DNA from: Corticium candelabrum
Lineage: Eukaryota > Porifera > Homoscleromorpha > Homosclerophorida > Plakinidae
NCBI RefSeq assembly: GCF_963422355.1
Contig: NC_085094.1
Location: forward strand, 1,290,001 to 1,354,000
Length of the DNA: 64,000 nt
Direction of reading: 5' to 3'
Below are positions 36,715 through 50,030 of this stretch, piece by piece. The position numbers were made by a program, and so were the translations under genes. Numbering within the stretch: position 1 is the stretch's first letter; every line of letters begins with the position of its first letter. Under the pieces are notes generated by a model. It made no database searches and was not told the DNA's origin. It saw only the letters and a list, made by a program, of their open reading frames with translations.

Positions 36715-37790
36715 TTTTCTTTCTCAAACGATTCTCGGAGGGTCAACTGGCTTGATAACTAGCAGTGATGGATAATAGTATACGTAGCGTTAACAACTAA
36801 TTGATGCATAATCGATTTGTCAGAAGTAGAGAAGCGTTCATGTTGTTGATGTTGATGATAGGGTTTGCGGTGGATGTAGTCTAGCTGTTGAATACAGTAC
36901 ACTGCGCTTATAGAAACTTGTGTGTTTATACTGACTGAAATTTGTACGCTTACAGAGAAACGTTAGGATTTGGGTTATTTGCCTAGACGTTGAAGCCTCG
37001 CTAGCAGGACCCTGGTGCTTAAATCATTTCTGTAGTAAGAAAGAGGTCTAGAAATTGCGTCTTATCACGAGCATTGCAAGTCTTCGATCTGTAGAATTGC
37101 TGTCTATGAGAATGCACTACGATCTAAACACGTGCTAGAGTAGTCAACCACTTGGCGCGTGAAGATCCTGTTTATATACTTACTTAGTGCATGCGTCATG
37201 CAGTGTGCACGTGGGAGGTTCTTGCCTAGAATTTACTTGCAAGAAAAGTGTGTCGCACATTCTGCTGATGAAATAATTGAAAGAAGAAACTGCATGTTTA
37301 TGCTCGACAAGAGCGAATTCAGAACTTTACAGATGAGAGTGTCAACTGGTACTGCAGTGTATATAGTCTGTACATATAAAGTCTAGCGTCAACTGACTGT
37401 TTGGAATGATATCATCAGGATGTTTATTTTAAAGACATGTTTACACTAATAATGTACATTCGCAGTTTTGTATGTTGTCGCAGTGTTTTTGGAAACTGCA
37501 CGATAAACAAAGTTCGTTGCGCAATGCGAATGCTCTCGAGTTCTGCATGCTTTTACTAGCTAGCTGACCAAGCGGCTATGACAAGAGCATGCATGTTGGA
37601 CGGTTGCAACCAAACTGAGTGTGTAGACCCCGGAAAAACTAGAAATCCATGGCGGTTATGTCGAGCCGTTTTTTCGTCTAATCTGTGGTATGGATGACAA
37701 ACTGTAATCTAGATATATCACTCGACTAAATCGCTTTCCTAGGGTGTGCCTATGAAAAGCTTGAAATGGCAATAGAAGATCTCTATATTA

Positions 37791-38036
37791 GGGGCGTAGC
37801 GTGACCTCTAGAAAATGGGGGGGGGGGGGTAAACTTGCGATGTTACAGGACGCGTCCACTTTTATTGGCTTCTAATTGTAGAATCAGTGGTAGATCCAGA
37901 CTGGAAAAAGTTGTGGTGTATATACTATATACAGCTTTAATTGGTTCTCACACGATTCATAGTCTACAATTTTTACGACTACGCCTACAAATGATGGGAG
38001 ATATAGCCCGGTTTAGCCCATGGCACGCCACGCCCC
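37791..38036 (-). mobile_element. MITE copy 2 (GGGGCGTAGCGTG family), reverse orientation
   Basis: Starts ggggcgtagcgtgacctcta and ends tggcacgccacgcccc, the inverse of the family start. The interior carries, in reverse, cagtggtagatccagactgg, tatactatata, cacaatttt-type and ctacaaatgatggga blocks shared with copies 1 and 3. Confidence 0.85.
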
Positions 38037-39668
38037 TGTCTATATATAATCCTGAGGTTTAGTGATGACAGAGAATTTCGATGGTCTGGACATTTTGTTT
38101 GTATGAGACAGTAAATAATGAGTGATGACATGGTACCAAAAGACTATGTTTCTAACGACTAAATGAGTTAAATAATGAGGTTGTTTGCTAGTTGGTCAGG
38201 AGGAGAGGTATACAAAGACAATTTCTAATCAAACTTGAAGTCTTGCCAAATAGACCTATGCACAACAGTGGAAAAATAAAGAGTGACAGAAGGTCTTGGA
38301 TATCCACCGAAAGGACTGCAGCATTTCGATACACAATGTACTGTTGTGCGATCTAGAGAATGCAAAAATAGCCTACACAACGACGACATTTAGCATAGGA
38401 GCATTAATATATCAAGAGAAAGTATTTACTTAGTTTACTAGACGTTTGTAAACCATTTGGCAGAGTAAGAATTTGACAGCATTTTTAGCCATTGTGTGTA
38501 TTCCTTTGTTCTGGTAATTGCTTTTGAAAGACAAGGAGTTAATTAATATAATTCGACAATTTCTGCTTTTCAAACTCTGACAGAATAATTGTAGGTGTTT
38601 TGTGAGAGAAAGAACCATGTTGTAGTACTGTTTTGTGTACGTACATGCATAAGCAGAAATATGTGTATAGAGACACTCTATTTACTATTTACTGTACCTA
38701 TATCGAAAACGCAAATCTTTTCACTGTGGTAGTAACGCGGTTAGCAGAAGGAAAGCACAGCATGCATAATCGAGGAATGTTAGGATAACCAACACTTGCA
38801 GTTAGTACGTTGTATAGAGTATCACCATGCAGGGTTAGTCAGTTTAGTTAATAAATTGAGGTGAAAGTTTAGATAACATACACAAGTTACATACTTTGTT
38901 CTTAATTAACTAACTAGGTGTTGCAGGTTCATCACCTTAGAGCCAGCTATAAATATCAGACAAACGTCACTTGTATAGTACTCTACCTTGCATGCTCAAG
39001 CTCTCTTCGATTGGCGCCGTTATTGATTTATTACTTGATAGCTACAAACTGATATAAGTAGATAAGTTAATGATGAGTGAGAATTTTGACACTAAAGAAC
39101 TTGTGTTTTCTATAGCATTTAATTAGGTTAGCGTTTTGTGGAAACTGTATAAATATGCTGTATTATTTAATCGAAATTTTTATGAATTCTCATATTTCTT
39201 AAACGCTTTATCTAAGGAACCACACATGTTCTCATGTAGCACGTGTTTTTGAGAATAAACCCAGGATTTCATTTTCTCATCAATGTTTTATTTGTTATTC
39301 ATAGAGCGAAATGACTAATGAATGATATTGATTGTTTCTGTTGTTTGATATTTCGGCTGATTTCGTTGGACACTAGCTAGCTAGCTATTGCTTTTTTGGA
39401 TGCAAGTTGTGGTAGCAAACCTGTCGGCAAACCTTGCGGAGAGGCGCTTATATAAAAGTGGCAACAACGTGTAAAGATGTTGTTTTAATGTATTTTAATA
39501 TTTTTAAGTTAGAAGCGTAATTACCGCAACTCTGCTGGCAGCTGTAATGGATAAAATTTTTTAATGTTTTTTGTACAAAGGCACATTAAATAGAGAACAC
39601 AATGAAAAAGTCCGTGCCGCAGCCAGTGGCAGTCAAACCATAAAAGCGGCAACATGCAGACCTATTCA

Positions 39669-40612
39669 GGGGCGTAGCGTGGCATGGGCTACATCTGGCT
39701 ATAACCCATCATTTGTAGGCGTGGTCATAAAATTGCGGACCAAAGCTGTCTAGAGTATATATGTATATAGTATATATGTATATGGTATATATGTATATAG
39801 TATATATGTATATAGTATATATGTATATAGTATATATGTCTATAGTATATATGTATATAGTATATATGTCTATAGTATATATGTATATAGTATATATGTA
39901 TATAGTATATATGTATATAGTATATATGTATATGGTATATATGTATATAGTATATATGTATATAGTATATATGTATATAGTATATATGTATATAGTATAT
40001 ATGTATACAGTATATATGTATACAGTATATATGTATATAGTATATATGTATATAGTATATATGTATATAGTATATATGTATATAGTATATATGTATATAG
40101 TATATATGTATATAGTATATATGTCTATAGTATATATGTATGATGATGGCATGTCCACTGATAACGTGATGACTCTCTTTAGTGTCCTCTGTGTCTCTGG
40201 TGGGATTTAACACCTGCTTTTGAACGGCATTCCTTTCCACAAGATTGGCAAACAAATGACTTGTTGGTAGGAACAATTTGTTCTTTCCGTTATGTGTATA
40301 TAGTATATATGTATACAGTATATATGTATATAGTATATATGTATATAGTATATATGTATACAGTATATATGTATATAGTATATATGTATATAGTATATAT
40401 GTATATAGTATATATGTATATAATATATATGTATATAATATATATGTATATAGTATATATGTATATAGTATATATGTATACACCACCCTTTTTCCAGTCT
40501 GGATCTGCCACTGATTCTATGATTAGAAGTCAATAAAAGTCGGCGTGTCTATAAGAGTGGGCGTTTCCGTAGCATGGTGAGCCCCCCATTTCTAGATGTC
40601 ACGCTACGCACC
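39669..40612 (+). mobile_element. MITE copy 3, enlarged by an internal minisatellite
   Basis: Starts ggggcgtagcgtggcatggg and ends gatgtcacgctacgcacc. It shares the flanking segments of copies 1 and 2, but the short tatagtatata core has expanded into two 15-bp-unit arrays separated by about 155 bp of unrelated sequence. Hence about 940 bp against about 250 bp for the other copies. Confidence 0.85.
39753..40482. repeat. 15-bp minisatellite in two blocks
   Basis: The unit gtatatatgtatata repeats about 25 times at 39753-40137 and about 12 times at 40293-40482, with g/a and c/t variants. Because 15 is a multiple of three, every frame stays open and gives false YIYTI-like proteins. Confidence 0.95.
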
Positions 40613-42589
40613 TTGACATATTAATGTGTCGAAGTTGTGTCGAGAGTTGCAACTGAAATGAAAAAAGAAACTCGAGAGCAGTTTGCAATTGGCTTCTGTA
40701 AACTACTCTAGATACCTTAATTGTTAGTGAAGCTCTAAGTGACTTGCATGTCTCTAGAGAAACTATATGCAAAAGTTCTAACATAATTTTTCGTCAAGGC
40801 GACAACATTATATATCTAGCAACGTCGTAGGCAATTATGACGGCAATATGGTGCTGGTGAAAGCAATGCTATAGGGAGAAGGATTACAAAATACGTTTGT
40901 TCGTTATTTTTTACATGTTCTGTATTTGCTAGAGAGGTGTGCAAAATAATGTGTGTATAGGACGGTATGTGGTAAGGCATTTAAAAGTTTACTCTTTGCG
41001 AGACGTTAAATCGAACAAAATTTTGGACTGTCAGTCGCTACAGGAGGTCTCGACGGTTGCTTCCAGTGTTGTCCAGTGCCTGATGTGCGGTGAGGTGTGT
41101 GGTGTGGTGCGGGTTGTGGTCTGCGTAGCGTTTGATGTCTATCCGGTGTCAGTCTGCACTCGAGGTCATTACATCATTGTGGTGCCATGTTGAGTGCATG
41201 TTAAATTCCACAGTGAATTTGATCTTCTGCTGAGATTGGCTGCACGGTAGTTAGTCGACGACACGACTACAAACGACGTACCATGGAATGCAAACGTTCG
41301 TTCTAAATGTTATAAATATGCATTGCATCATTCATGTAACGTCATCAAATATTTAGCGTCTCGTGAAAGTACTAAATCTAGTTAGCTCACCGACTGCATT
41401 GTTCACTATTATACGATTAAGTGGGGAATGTGAGGGTATCGTCTGCTTGTTTAGTTTCTCGTCTTTCTAGGCTATCAAAACAAGATGCTCAAGCATATAA
41501 TTGGCTTTTCACATATAAAGCATGCACTGCCGAAGTATGAACTAAAGGATGATATTGTGCACATTTTTCTCAACTGTGTGGAGGGAAGTATAAACTTAGT
41601 TTACGGTGTTTTAGGTTAAAAATACTAACATCCTCCACACCTGCCTTTTCGTCTCGTCACCTGTGACACATGAACTGAATTAAACTGAACTAAACTGAAC
41701 TGGTTTATCTAGACAGGGGAGTCTTCCGCCATAGTGGCGAATCCACCAGACACCCTGTCTATAATAGGGTAAATATACAATCGTAGCTACCTAGTTAACT
41801 GGGGCGTGTAATTTTTTTGAGGAGGAAACGGAATCAGGTGTACTCTAGCGAAATCCCTAATACGGAGCCATGAACGGTTTCTCTACTAACCAGGGAAACC
41901 CGTAATACGCAGCCATGAACGGTTTCTCTATTTACCAAGTTACTGACTGTAGGTAGGGCTTCCGCTGGCATGATAGACAGCAATTCATTACATCAAGAGA
42001 ACGTCGTCAGACATGAGATTGTGGACATATTGTGTCGCGAGCGCGTATCGATGAGAGTCGATACATTTATCAATCATTAGTTAGCTATTTTACGTCTTCT
42101 TGGAAGATACCGCAGCGATTGTAGAGTCAATGTTGACCAGTTGTCCTCTAGCTAGATATACTGTACCACTTCCCACCAACCTGCGTGGTCTAGACTGTGA
42201 GAGTACGCTATACCTTATCTTCGTATGAATCTCATCGGATAGATGGCGACTAAATCCGTATACCCATGCATGCATTTTCTGTCAGAGGAATGCAGCTGTA
42301 GGAGATCAAGTTTCCGTAAATGGATGTCAAAGTGAACTCGGTCAACTAAATTATCCGGGCGTGGCCAGTCAATTGACTAATACGCATCTACTACATCCGT
42401 AACGTCAATGTTTGTTGATTGGTCATTAAAGTACATTTTGCCCGTGACCACATGCTTCGGATCCACTCACGCGACCGGGGATAAGACCACAGCGAATTAC
42501 AATGACCCACACAGTGGGCGTGTACAAGCCAACTCGCGATATAGTCTGCAGTTGATTCAGAAAGGCATCAGTTTCAGTCGAAGTCGAGT
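40613..42589. other. ADAMTS 5' flank, no gene seen
   Basis: Contains a run of aaactgaact repeats (41675-41702), a hairpin at 41711-41760 (agacaggg ... ccctgtct, with an inner cgcca/tggcg pair), and a direct repeat of about 38 bp (taatacg.agccatgaacggtttctct at about 41858 and 41901). No exon supported; the promoter of the metalloprotease gene should lie near 42590. Confidence 0.45.
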
Positions 42590-45500
42590 ATGTGCACGTG
42601 CAAAGTTATTCTGGCGGTATTCAGTGTTTTGCTACCGTCTGTCGGTGGCATCGATTTGGGTATGAAGGAGAGACATTGTTGCATTACCTCAATGTAGTTA
42701 TGCGCTCATGTTTATTTGTGCTAGGACATCCACAGACCACATTCAGCCTACTTCGTTCCGAGCTGCGTAGCGACCGGCAGCTGCAGCTCACTTACTCCTC
42801 TGACACTCTGCAACGAAGAATGTTGCTTCAGTTGGTGCAAAATCGTATTGGGTTTCCTGACAGCTTGATGAGTGAGCGATGGAGGAACGACGAGGTCCGG
42901 GAACGACGCCTTCTTGCAGACGAGACGTCTTGTTTGTTCACCGGCGTTGTGACTCAAGAAGAGAAAAAGCCGGCACGCGCTGCATTCCACGTTTGCAACG
43001 GGATGGTGAGCCCCTAAACAACATTCTTCTGCAAATTGAATGGCCGCCTGTAATCTGGCTACGTTACAGTTATTGAGTCACGTGCGATATTCTTGATAGC
43101 GTCATATTCGCCGTTAGGGTGCAATTTCATTCTCGTTGAGCTACCGAGCTAATGTAACTAGTAATTCGCGGAGGCTACCCTGCCTCTAATGAACTAATCC
43201 GGCTGATTAGACTTCAGTGGAGGTCGCGTGACATACATCTACAGCTATCAGTGACCCTGCATCTCGTCGTTGATGCGAAAGTGCACTTCGGTTGTTACAG
43301 AGAGATTATGTATGTTTAGAATGGGCACTTCTTCTCTAGCGAAGGTCATTTCTTTGTTCATTCCGTTGACGGGAAAGACACGAGTGGAGTTGACAGACCA
43401 CATGTGGTTGGTCGCGTGCGGAGAGGCAGAGACACCGGTAAGCGTAATTGAGTGTCTATTTACAGTGTTCTACAAAACAAATCTTGCGCGGAGGGTCAGC
43501 CGGCTTGGTTGTGTCTGCTAGTCGACGACTGACACTGTACGTACGACAGAACAGCAATACGTGGCACGCAGTTTAGTGTTTTTACACCAAGACGTATGTG
43601 GATGTCACTAGATGTCACAAGCAGTGTTTGCGGTAGATACGGACTGTTTACCAGAAGTCTTACACGTGAAGAGTAGTCATACAACAGATTGCTTACTACT
43701 ATAAACGTGTACGTATGCTGACAGGCAAATGTGTGTTCTGTCTGGCAGGATCCGGAACGGAATCGAATGGTGAGAGTGATCATGATAGAGCGCCGACGAC
43801 GACAGTCGAAGTATCGGTGGTGGCTGACCGTGACATGACGCAGTTCTACGGAGATAAAACAGAAACGTACATTCTCTCGCTTATGAACACCGTAAGTCTT
43901 CGATTTGATTATAGACACTCTACTAGCTACTCTTTAGCTACAACTCGATCACACCACTTGCCGGTCGGATATCCTGTTCGGCTGCGAGCCCACAATTAAC
44001 GTAGGATCATATCGCTTACAATTCTTCTAGGAAACCGTCACTGTGCATTGGTTTATTTCCCTGCATGATGCATGAAGGGCGCGGTGACCATGTTAGATTG
44101 TGGCTTGTCGTTGCGTTGACTTCAGGACTAGCAGTGGCAAATGAGCTAAATCTTCTAAAAATAACCGCGTGGAACCAGCCCATTGCTTGGAATTTGCGTC
44201 ATTGATGAAAGTGCTCTGAGTACGTCATTCGCGGTATTGTCAGAATTTTGAGGTTTAACTAGAAAAGTGCACGGTAGTAGGAATTATGTATTACGAGATA
44301 TATCACTAGCTTGTGGTAGATCTGCTCTGTTCTTGCACAGGTCTCTACTCTGTTCAAAGACAAATCATTAGGAACTCAAGTGGACATTGTGCTGGTCCGT
44401 CTCATTATTTTGGAAAATGATTCTGTACGGTACCATTACAATCAAGAGTTTAGTGGTCTCTAGAGTTGTGTATTACATTGCACGTATGTGATATATGATA
44501 TATAGGTAAACCTGTCAGTAAGCTCTGATGCATATTCAAGTTTGAGAAACTTCTGTCAGTGGAAGAAATCAATCACCAAACAATCAGTGAATGAGGATGT
44601 TTCTCTTCTTCTTACGAGGTTTGCAGATTTATGCATGCTTTCTTGTGTTACCTGTATCTCTGATCCGGAGGGATATTTATTGATGCAGAAGAAAGATATG
44701 CGACCGCAACAGTCAAAACTGTGATGTCTTAGGTAGTTTCACTGCTTAGCTCCCACGTGCACGTTTAATGTAATTATGTATGTCATTGATATTCCAGGCA
44801 TGGCGGACATGGAAGGCGCTTGTAGTGATTTTGGAAACTGTGCCATTGTTCAAGACGTCGGTCTCATATCTGCCGAAGTCGTCGCTCACGAAATAGGACA
44901 CTTGTGAGAAAAATTGGGAGTTACCTAGTGAAACGCTTTGGGACAGAATGAATGGAATGATGTAGGTTGGGTATGAGACATGATGGTGATGACAACTTGT
45001 GTTTCTCAAGAGGAAATCATATCATGGCATCCACGTTAGTAAATTCGCCCGAAGCTCACTTCCGCTGGTCAAGCTGTAGTCGGAAATCTTTGACAGATTT
45101 TCTTAGGTTTGTGCGTGTGTGTGTGTGCGTGTGCGTGCGTGTGCTGAACGTGTAACTGCATGTGTATGGTCACTAGAAATAGTAAGGCAAACTGTCTAAA
45201 GAATTCTTATGATGTTGGTTCTCCATTGCGGCGAAAGGTGGCGGATCTAGAAGGAAAATTACCAGGTCAACTATTCTCGCGAGAGGAACAATGCAAGGTT
45301 TCTCATGGTTTGTATTCGAAACCTTGTGTGTGGCACGTAAGTCAAGCTTGTTTTGAAACATTTTCTTTGGATTTAGTACTCACTCAGTATGATAATTTGT
45401 TGCAGTCAGAAACGTCTTGTGGTGTCGCTTGGTGTTCGACGTCAACAGGACGATGTATTACTTTTGGAGGGAAATGGGCGGAGGGCACGAAGTGTGGTGA

Positions 45501-46703
45501 AGGGAAGGTAAACAAACGTGGTTTCAGTTAATTTCACTGTTCACAAAGAGGGCCCACACAGATACGTATTACGTATTTATCCGGTGACAGCGTTACGTTC
45601 CCATTGCAAACACCCAACCAGTAGGTCGAGATAGGAATTCACATATTACTTGATGACTAAAACACGTGAGCTAGATGGAAAGCAGACGTGTACGGAAAGC
45701 GGCAGCGGTATATCTAGAGAGTTCTTCGTTTATGTTCGGAGGGAAACTTCAAAGCTAATTAGTATTGTTGATTGTTACCTTTTTGTGAGGTGTTGTCTTT
45801 ATTAACTAATAATAAATATAGAAGCCACTTTGTGCACAGTTTGTCCTGCAAAAGAAAGCAATCATATAGATAAATTGTCGTTTTTTACTTGATCTTCTTC
45901 AAGTCGTGAATCTTGCGGTGCATGCGGTTTGTGCATAGTCTATAGCTAAGACATCGCTTAGATAATTAGTGGCTCGGCTAGATGTTTAAATTCTTTTTTT
46001 CTCTGATTAGTGGTGCATCAATGGTCAATGCGTGAATAACAATTCCTATAGCGAAGCTGGCGATGTCGCCGTCGATGGCGGTTGGTCGAGTTGGAGTAAA
46101 GCGAGTTCGTGTAGCCGCACGTGTGGAGGTGGAGTGAAAACCGCATACAGGAAATGCAACAATCCAAGGTACAGTACAGTACAGTACACTCAACCTGCCT
46201 TACAACGTGAGATGAACACTAGAGCTTGTCCAATCTTTGTACAGTCCTCAAAATGGCGGCAAGTCTTGTGTTGGAGACAGTCGTCGCTACATGGCCTGTT
46301 CTGTGGATGAATGCGCCGATTCGAGTTTCTCGTATCGACAGTCGCAGTGCGCTCAACTCTACAAGCAAGCCGTGATGACGGACAGAGTGTCGCATCCGAG
46401 ATGGAGACTCAGTCATCTCACAGTGACCGGTAAGGCGCGCGAGGAATCCGCGTACACACGCATTACACACTGCTGACATGCAACCGCTATTGTACACAAC
46501 TGGATCTGCCAAGTCTTTAGCATAATTGTTTTGTCAAGCGCAGCATGGGTGCGTTTGTTATCGTTTAAGCGCGTGTGTGCAGTCAAATCGACGTAATTTG
46601 TTATTGTTTACTAGACCCTAGTTTGTTTATATACACACATCAATCACATCGTTGACATACCCCCGTGTAGGAGGTCTGTAGCTCGTGTTTAGTGTCAAAA
46701 CAC

Positions 46704-46765
<62 letters not shown>

Positions 46766-49700
46766 ACCACCACCACCACCACCATCCGGGTCGCATACAA
46801 TCATAAACCAAAATAATAAATATTATTTAATATTATTTATTTAAACAGTTAGGGTTGTAAATCATCGCACGCTTTCGGAACACGCGTATGGTACCTTCGT
46901 GGTCGTCGTGTAGCATTCTATCGTGTTCGCTGCAGCAAGAGGGGAAGACTGTCGTCTGCACTGCTATGGTAGAGACGAGAGAAGTCTGTTTCCGGTGGCA
47001 CCGGTGGCAAAAGACGGTACTCTGTGTCGACTACAGAGCAATGAAAAGGGAATGTGCATTCGAGGCAACTGTAGGGTAAGCAGACTAGCAAATTTTGTTA
47101 GATAGGATACGTAGGTGTAGTGAGTGAGGTGATGGCGTGCTGTTGTCTGTAGCGACTAGGATGTGACCGCATTGTGGGATCCAGTGAGAGAGTAGACAGA
47201 TGTGGTGTGTGCGGTGGTAATGGTACTGGTTGTAAAGTAGTCGTTGGCTCGTACAGTCCTGATGACAAAGGTTAGACACAATAGTAAATCTCTAAATCGG
47301 GTATTTCTTGATTGTCGCAATTTTTATTAATTTGTACGCAGGATTTGTGCCTATCATCGAAATACCTAGAGGGGCAGTCAACGTTGACGTTTGTCAGGCG
47401 TCTTCTTCGCTCAGAGACGGCTCATACCTTGGTAAGACGTGTACATTCACACTACACTAGTGCATGTGCACTAGACTGCATGTACACTAGACTGCATGTA
47501 CAGTAGACTACATGTACTAGACTGCATGTGCACTAGACTGCATGTGCACTAGACTGCATGTGCACTAGACTGCATGTGCACTAGACTGCATGTGCACTAG
47601 ACTGCATGTGCACTAGACTGCATGTGCACTAGCCTGCATGTACAGTAGACTACATGTACTAGACTGCATGTGCACTAGACTGCATGTGCACTAGACTGCA
47701 TGTGCACTAGACTGCATGTGCACTAGCCTGCATGTGCACTAGCCTGCATGTGCACTAGCCTGCATGTGCACTAGCCTGCATGTGCACTAGCCTGCATGTG
47801 CACTAGCCTGCATGTGCACTAGCCTGCATGTGCACTAGCCTGCATGTGCACTAGCCTGCATGTGCACTAGCCTGCATGTGCACTAGCCTGCATGTGCACT
47901 AGCCTGCATGTGCACTAGCCTGCATGTGCACTAGCCTGCATGTGCACTAGCCTGCATGCACACTAGACTGCCTGTACACTAGACTACATGTACACTACAT
48001 GTAGACTATGTAGACTACACTACATGCACACTACACTACATGCACACTAAAACTACATGCACACTACATGTACACTAAATGTACACTATATTTAAATTAG
48101 ACATGTACACTACATGTACATGCATTAAGACTACATGCATGCTACATGTAGCACACTACATGCACACTAAAACTGCATGCACGTTACATGCATATGTACA
48201 CTACATGTATACTGTACACAACATGCACACTACATGTACACTAAACCTACATGTAAACTACATATACATTAGAACTACATGACACTAAAATTTTACATGC
48301 ACACTAAAACTGCATGCACACTACATGTACACTACATGCACACTACATGCACACTACATGCACACTACATGCACACTACATGCACACTACATGCACACTA
48401 CATGCACACTACATGTACACTACATGTACACTACAGTACACTAAATGTACATTAAAACTACATACACACTACATGCACACTAAAACTGCATACACACTAC
48501 ATGCATATGTACAGTACATGTACGATACAACATGCACACTAGACTCGCAAAGATGTATGCTTATTTGCTGTATATTTGTTTTATCAGCAATTCAAGATGA
48601 ACATGGTAGAAATTATTTCAACAATCGTCGTTTGCTCGAGGTTCGTCCTGTTTCGTTCCAGGCAGCAGGCACGACACTCAAGTACAGTGGAGCGTCCTCA
48701 TCACAAGAACAGATAACCGCACAAGGGCCATTACAGGAAAAACTCATAGTGAAGGTTAACTTCAGTCTACTGCCTCAGTTTATTTCATTTCATGTATTCA
48801 ATGATTTTTGAAATTGTGTGTTTGGTAGATGTTGGTCTTTAGAACTCATGCTCATGAAGTTCGATATTCCTTCTCATTACCTAAAGAAAATGAAGAAATT
48901 CAAAATAATACGAGTTTTCTGCCACCAGTAGAGCGATACTCGTGGACGCATGAAAGTATTTGGTCTGCTTGTAATAAAGTGTGCCAAGGTATATACCGAT
49001 TAAATACGTCACGTGTTCCTCACTAACACTACAGTATAGCTAAACAACTCGTGGTTTCTTGTTTTAGGCGTTCAGTATAAGAAAGTTGTTTGCAAAAACC
49101 TAAACACGGATCGAGTTGTAAGGGATGTTTACTGCAATACGAAGGAGAAACCACAATCTCTCCATAGACCTTGCAACACCGTGTGCCCTAGCAGGTTTGA
49201 TATAATTCTAATGTGAAATTAATGAGAGTGACGTTGTACTAATGAATCCATTTATCTCTATCTCTATAGATGGAACGTTAGCAATTGGCAAACAGTAAGA
49301 TATCATTACTCAACATTAAACTCGGCAATAAACAATTGATATGATTTTGACTTGTGTAGTGCTCCTGCAATGGCAAGCAAGCGAGACTTGTTGTCTGTGT
49401 TGACGCTGGAGGTGCACGAGTGCCTGACGCAAAATGTAGCAACATCACTAAGCCGAGCACAACTAGATCGTGCCTGTACGACCGCACCAACTGCTCCAAA
49501 GGTCATTGGAAGAAAGCAAAATGGAGTGGCGTATGTCGTGACCGACAATAATCATTTCATATTGTGAATACATTTTCTTGATGTTGTGTTTTTAGTGCAA
49601 GGCTCTATGTGGCCATGGTGTACGAGATCGCCATGTATATTGTGCAAACGCCAAAGGAGAGAGACTGGCCGATGACAGATGTCGTGGACGGAAACCTTCA

Positions 49701-50030
49701 GCCACGAGATCTTGCGCTGTCAAACAGAAATGTGGCGGATGGGTGATCGGTAGCTGGTCACAGGTATAACAACAATCAATGTGTACGCCCTATACATAGA
49801 ACACTATTAATGTTTATGTTTTCATTTCAGTGTTCTGCGTTTTGTGGTTACGGTCTCCGTCAGCGTTCCGTCACGTGTGTTGATGATAACGGGTTGTTCT
49901 CGTCGTCATGTGATCGACTTACGAGACCTGCAGAGACGAAGGCGTGTTATCAAAAGGTATATACTACATACTATATATTATGTCCACATGATTGAGTGTA
50001 ATTTGAGATTTTTTGTTCTAGTGTCGTTAG
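42590..50030 (+). CDS. ADAMTS-family secreted metalloprotease, 24 coding exons
   Basis: Secreted zinc metalloprotease acting on extracellular matrix. Exons: 42590-42659, 42725-43005, 43320-43437, 43749-43891, 44341-44424, 44506-44618, 44689-44732, 44798-44903, 44966-45106, 45177-45336, 45406-45507, 46011-46168, 46245-46429, 46936-47075, 47153-47270, 47342-47431, 48588-48754, 48829-48988, 49068-49194, 49270-49294, 49360-49530, 49596-49763, 49831-49956, 50022-50030. All phases match; 1001 codons. Domains: signal peptide 1-20 ([14 protein letters not shown]); propeptide with Cys in CLFTG and furin site RVRR (149-152); reprolysin domain from about 175 with zinc site HEIGHLLGMRHD (315-326) and Met-turn HIMAS (Met340); disintegrin-like; first TSP1 (about 479-531, [17 protein letters not shown]); Cys-rich with CGVCGGNG; spacer; four further TSP1 repeats to the C-terminus. 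All catalytic residues are present, so an active enzyme is expected. Exon 24 encodes only Cys-Arg-stop, supplying the last Cys of the final TSP1. I do not assign a specific vertebrate orthologue. Confidence 0.93.
46704..46783. repeat. (CA)n(CAC)n microsatellite
   Basis: About 60 bp of CA then about 20 bp of CAC, in ADAMTS intron 13. Confidence 0.95.
47457..47970. repeat. 16-bp minisatellite, about 30 copies
   Basis: The unit ctgcatgtgcactaga fills ADAMTS intron 16 in two types: the proximal half mainly ends actagac, and the distal half almost only actagcc, each run nearly homogeneous. One 26-bp variant block (acagtagactacatgtacta) occurs twice. Confidence 0.95.
47971..48545. repeat. Degenerate derivative repeats, with an 11-bp array
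   Basis: Diverged actacatgcacac words continue from the 16-bp array. At about 48310-48440 they form a regular array of 11-bp actacatgcac units. Rest of ADAMTS intron 16; no coding content. Confidence 0.85.

Noticed and set aside
39709..40536. Long open frames on both strands reading YIYTI, YMYIV or HIYYI repeats
   Set aside because: Artefact of a 15-bp AT-rich minisatellite whose period is a multiple of three; no codon bias or domain.
42592..43017. A 141-codon frame beginning MHVQSYSGG as the start of the metalloprotease
   Set aside because: It crosses a 65-bp intron (42660-42724). The overlapping frame from 42590 gives a proper signal peptide and splices in phase.
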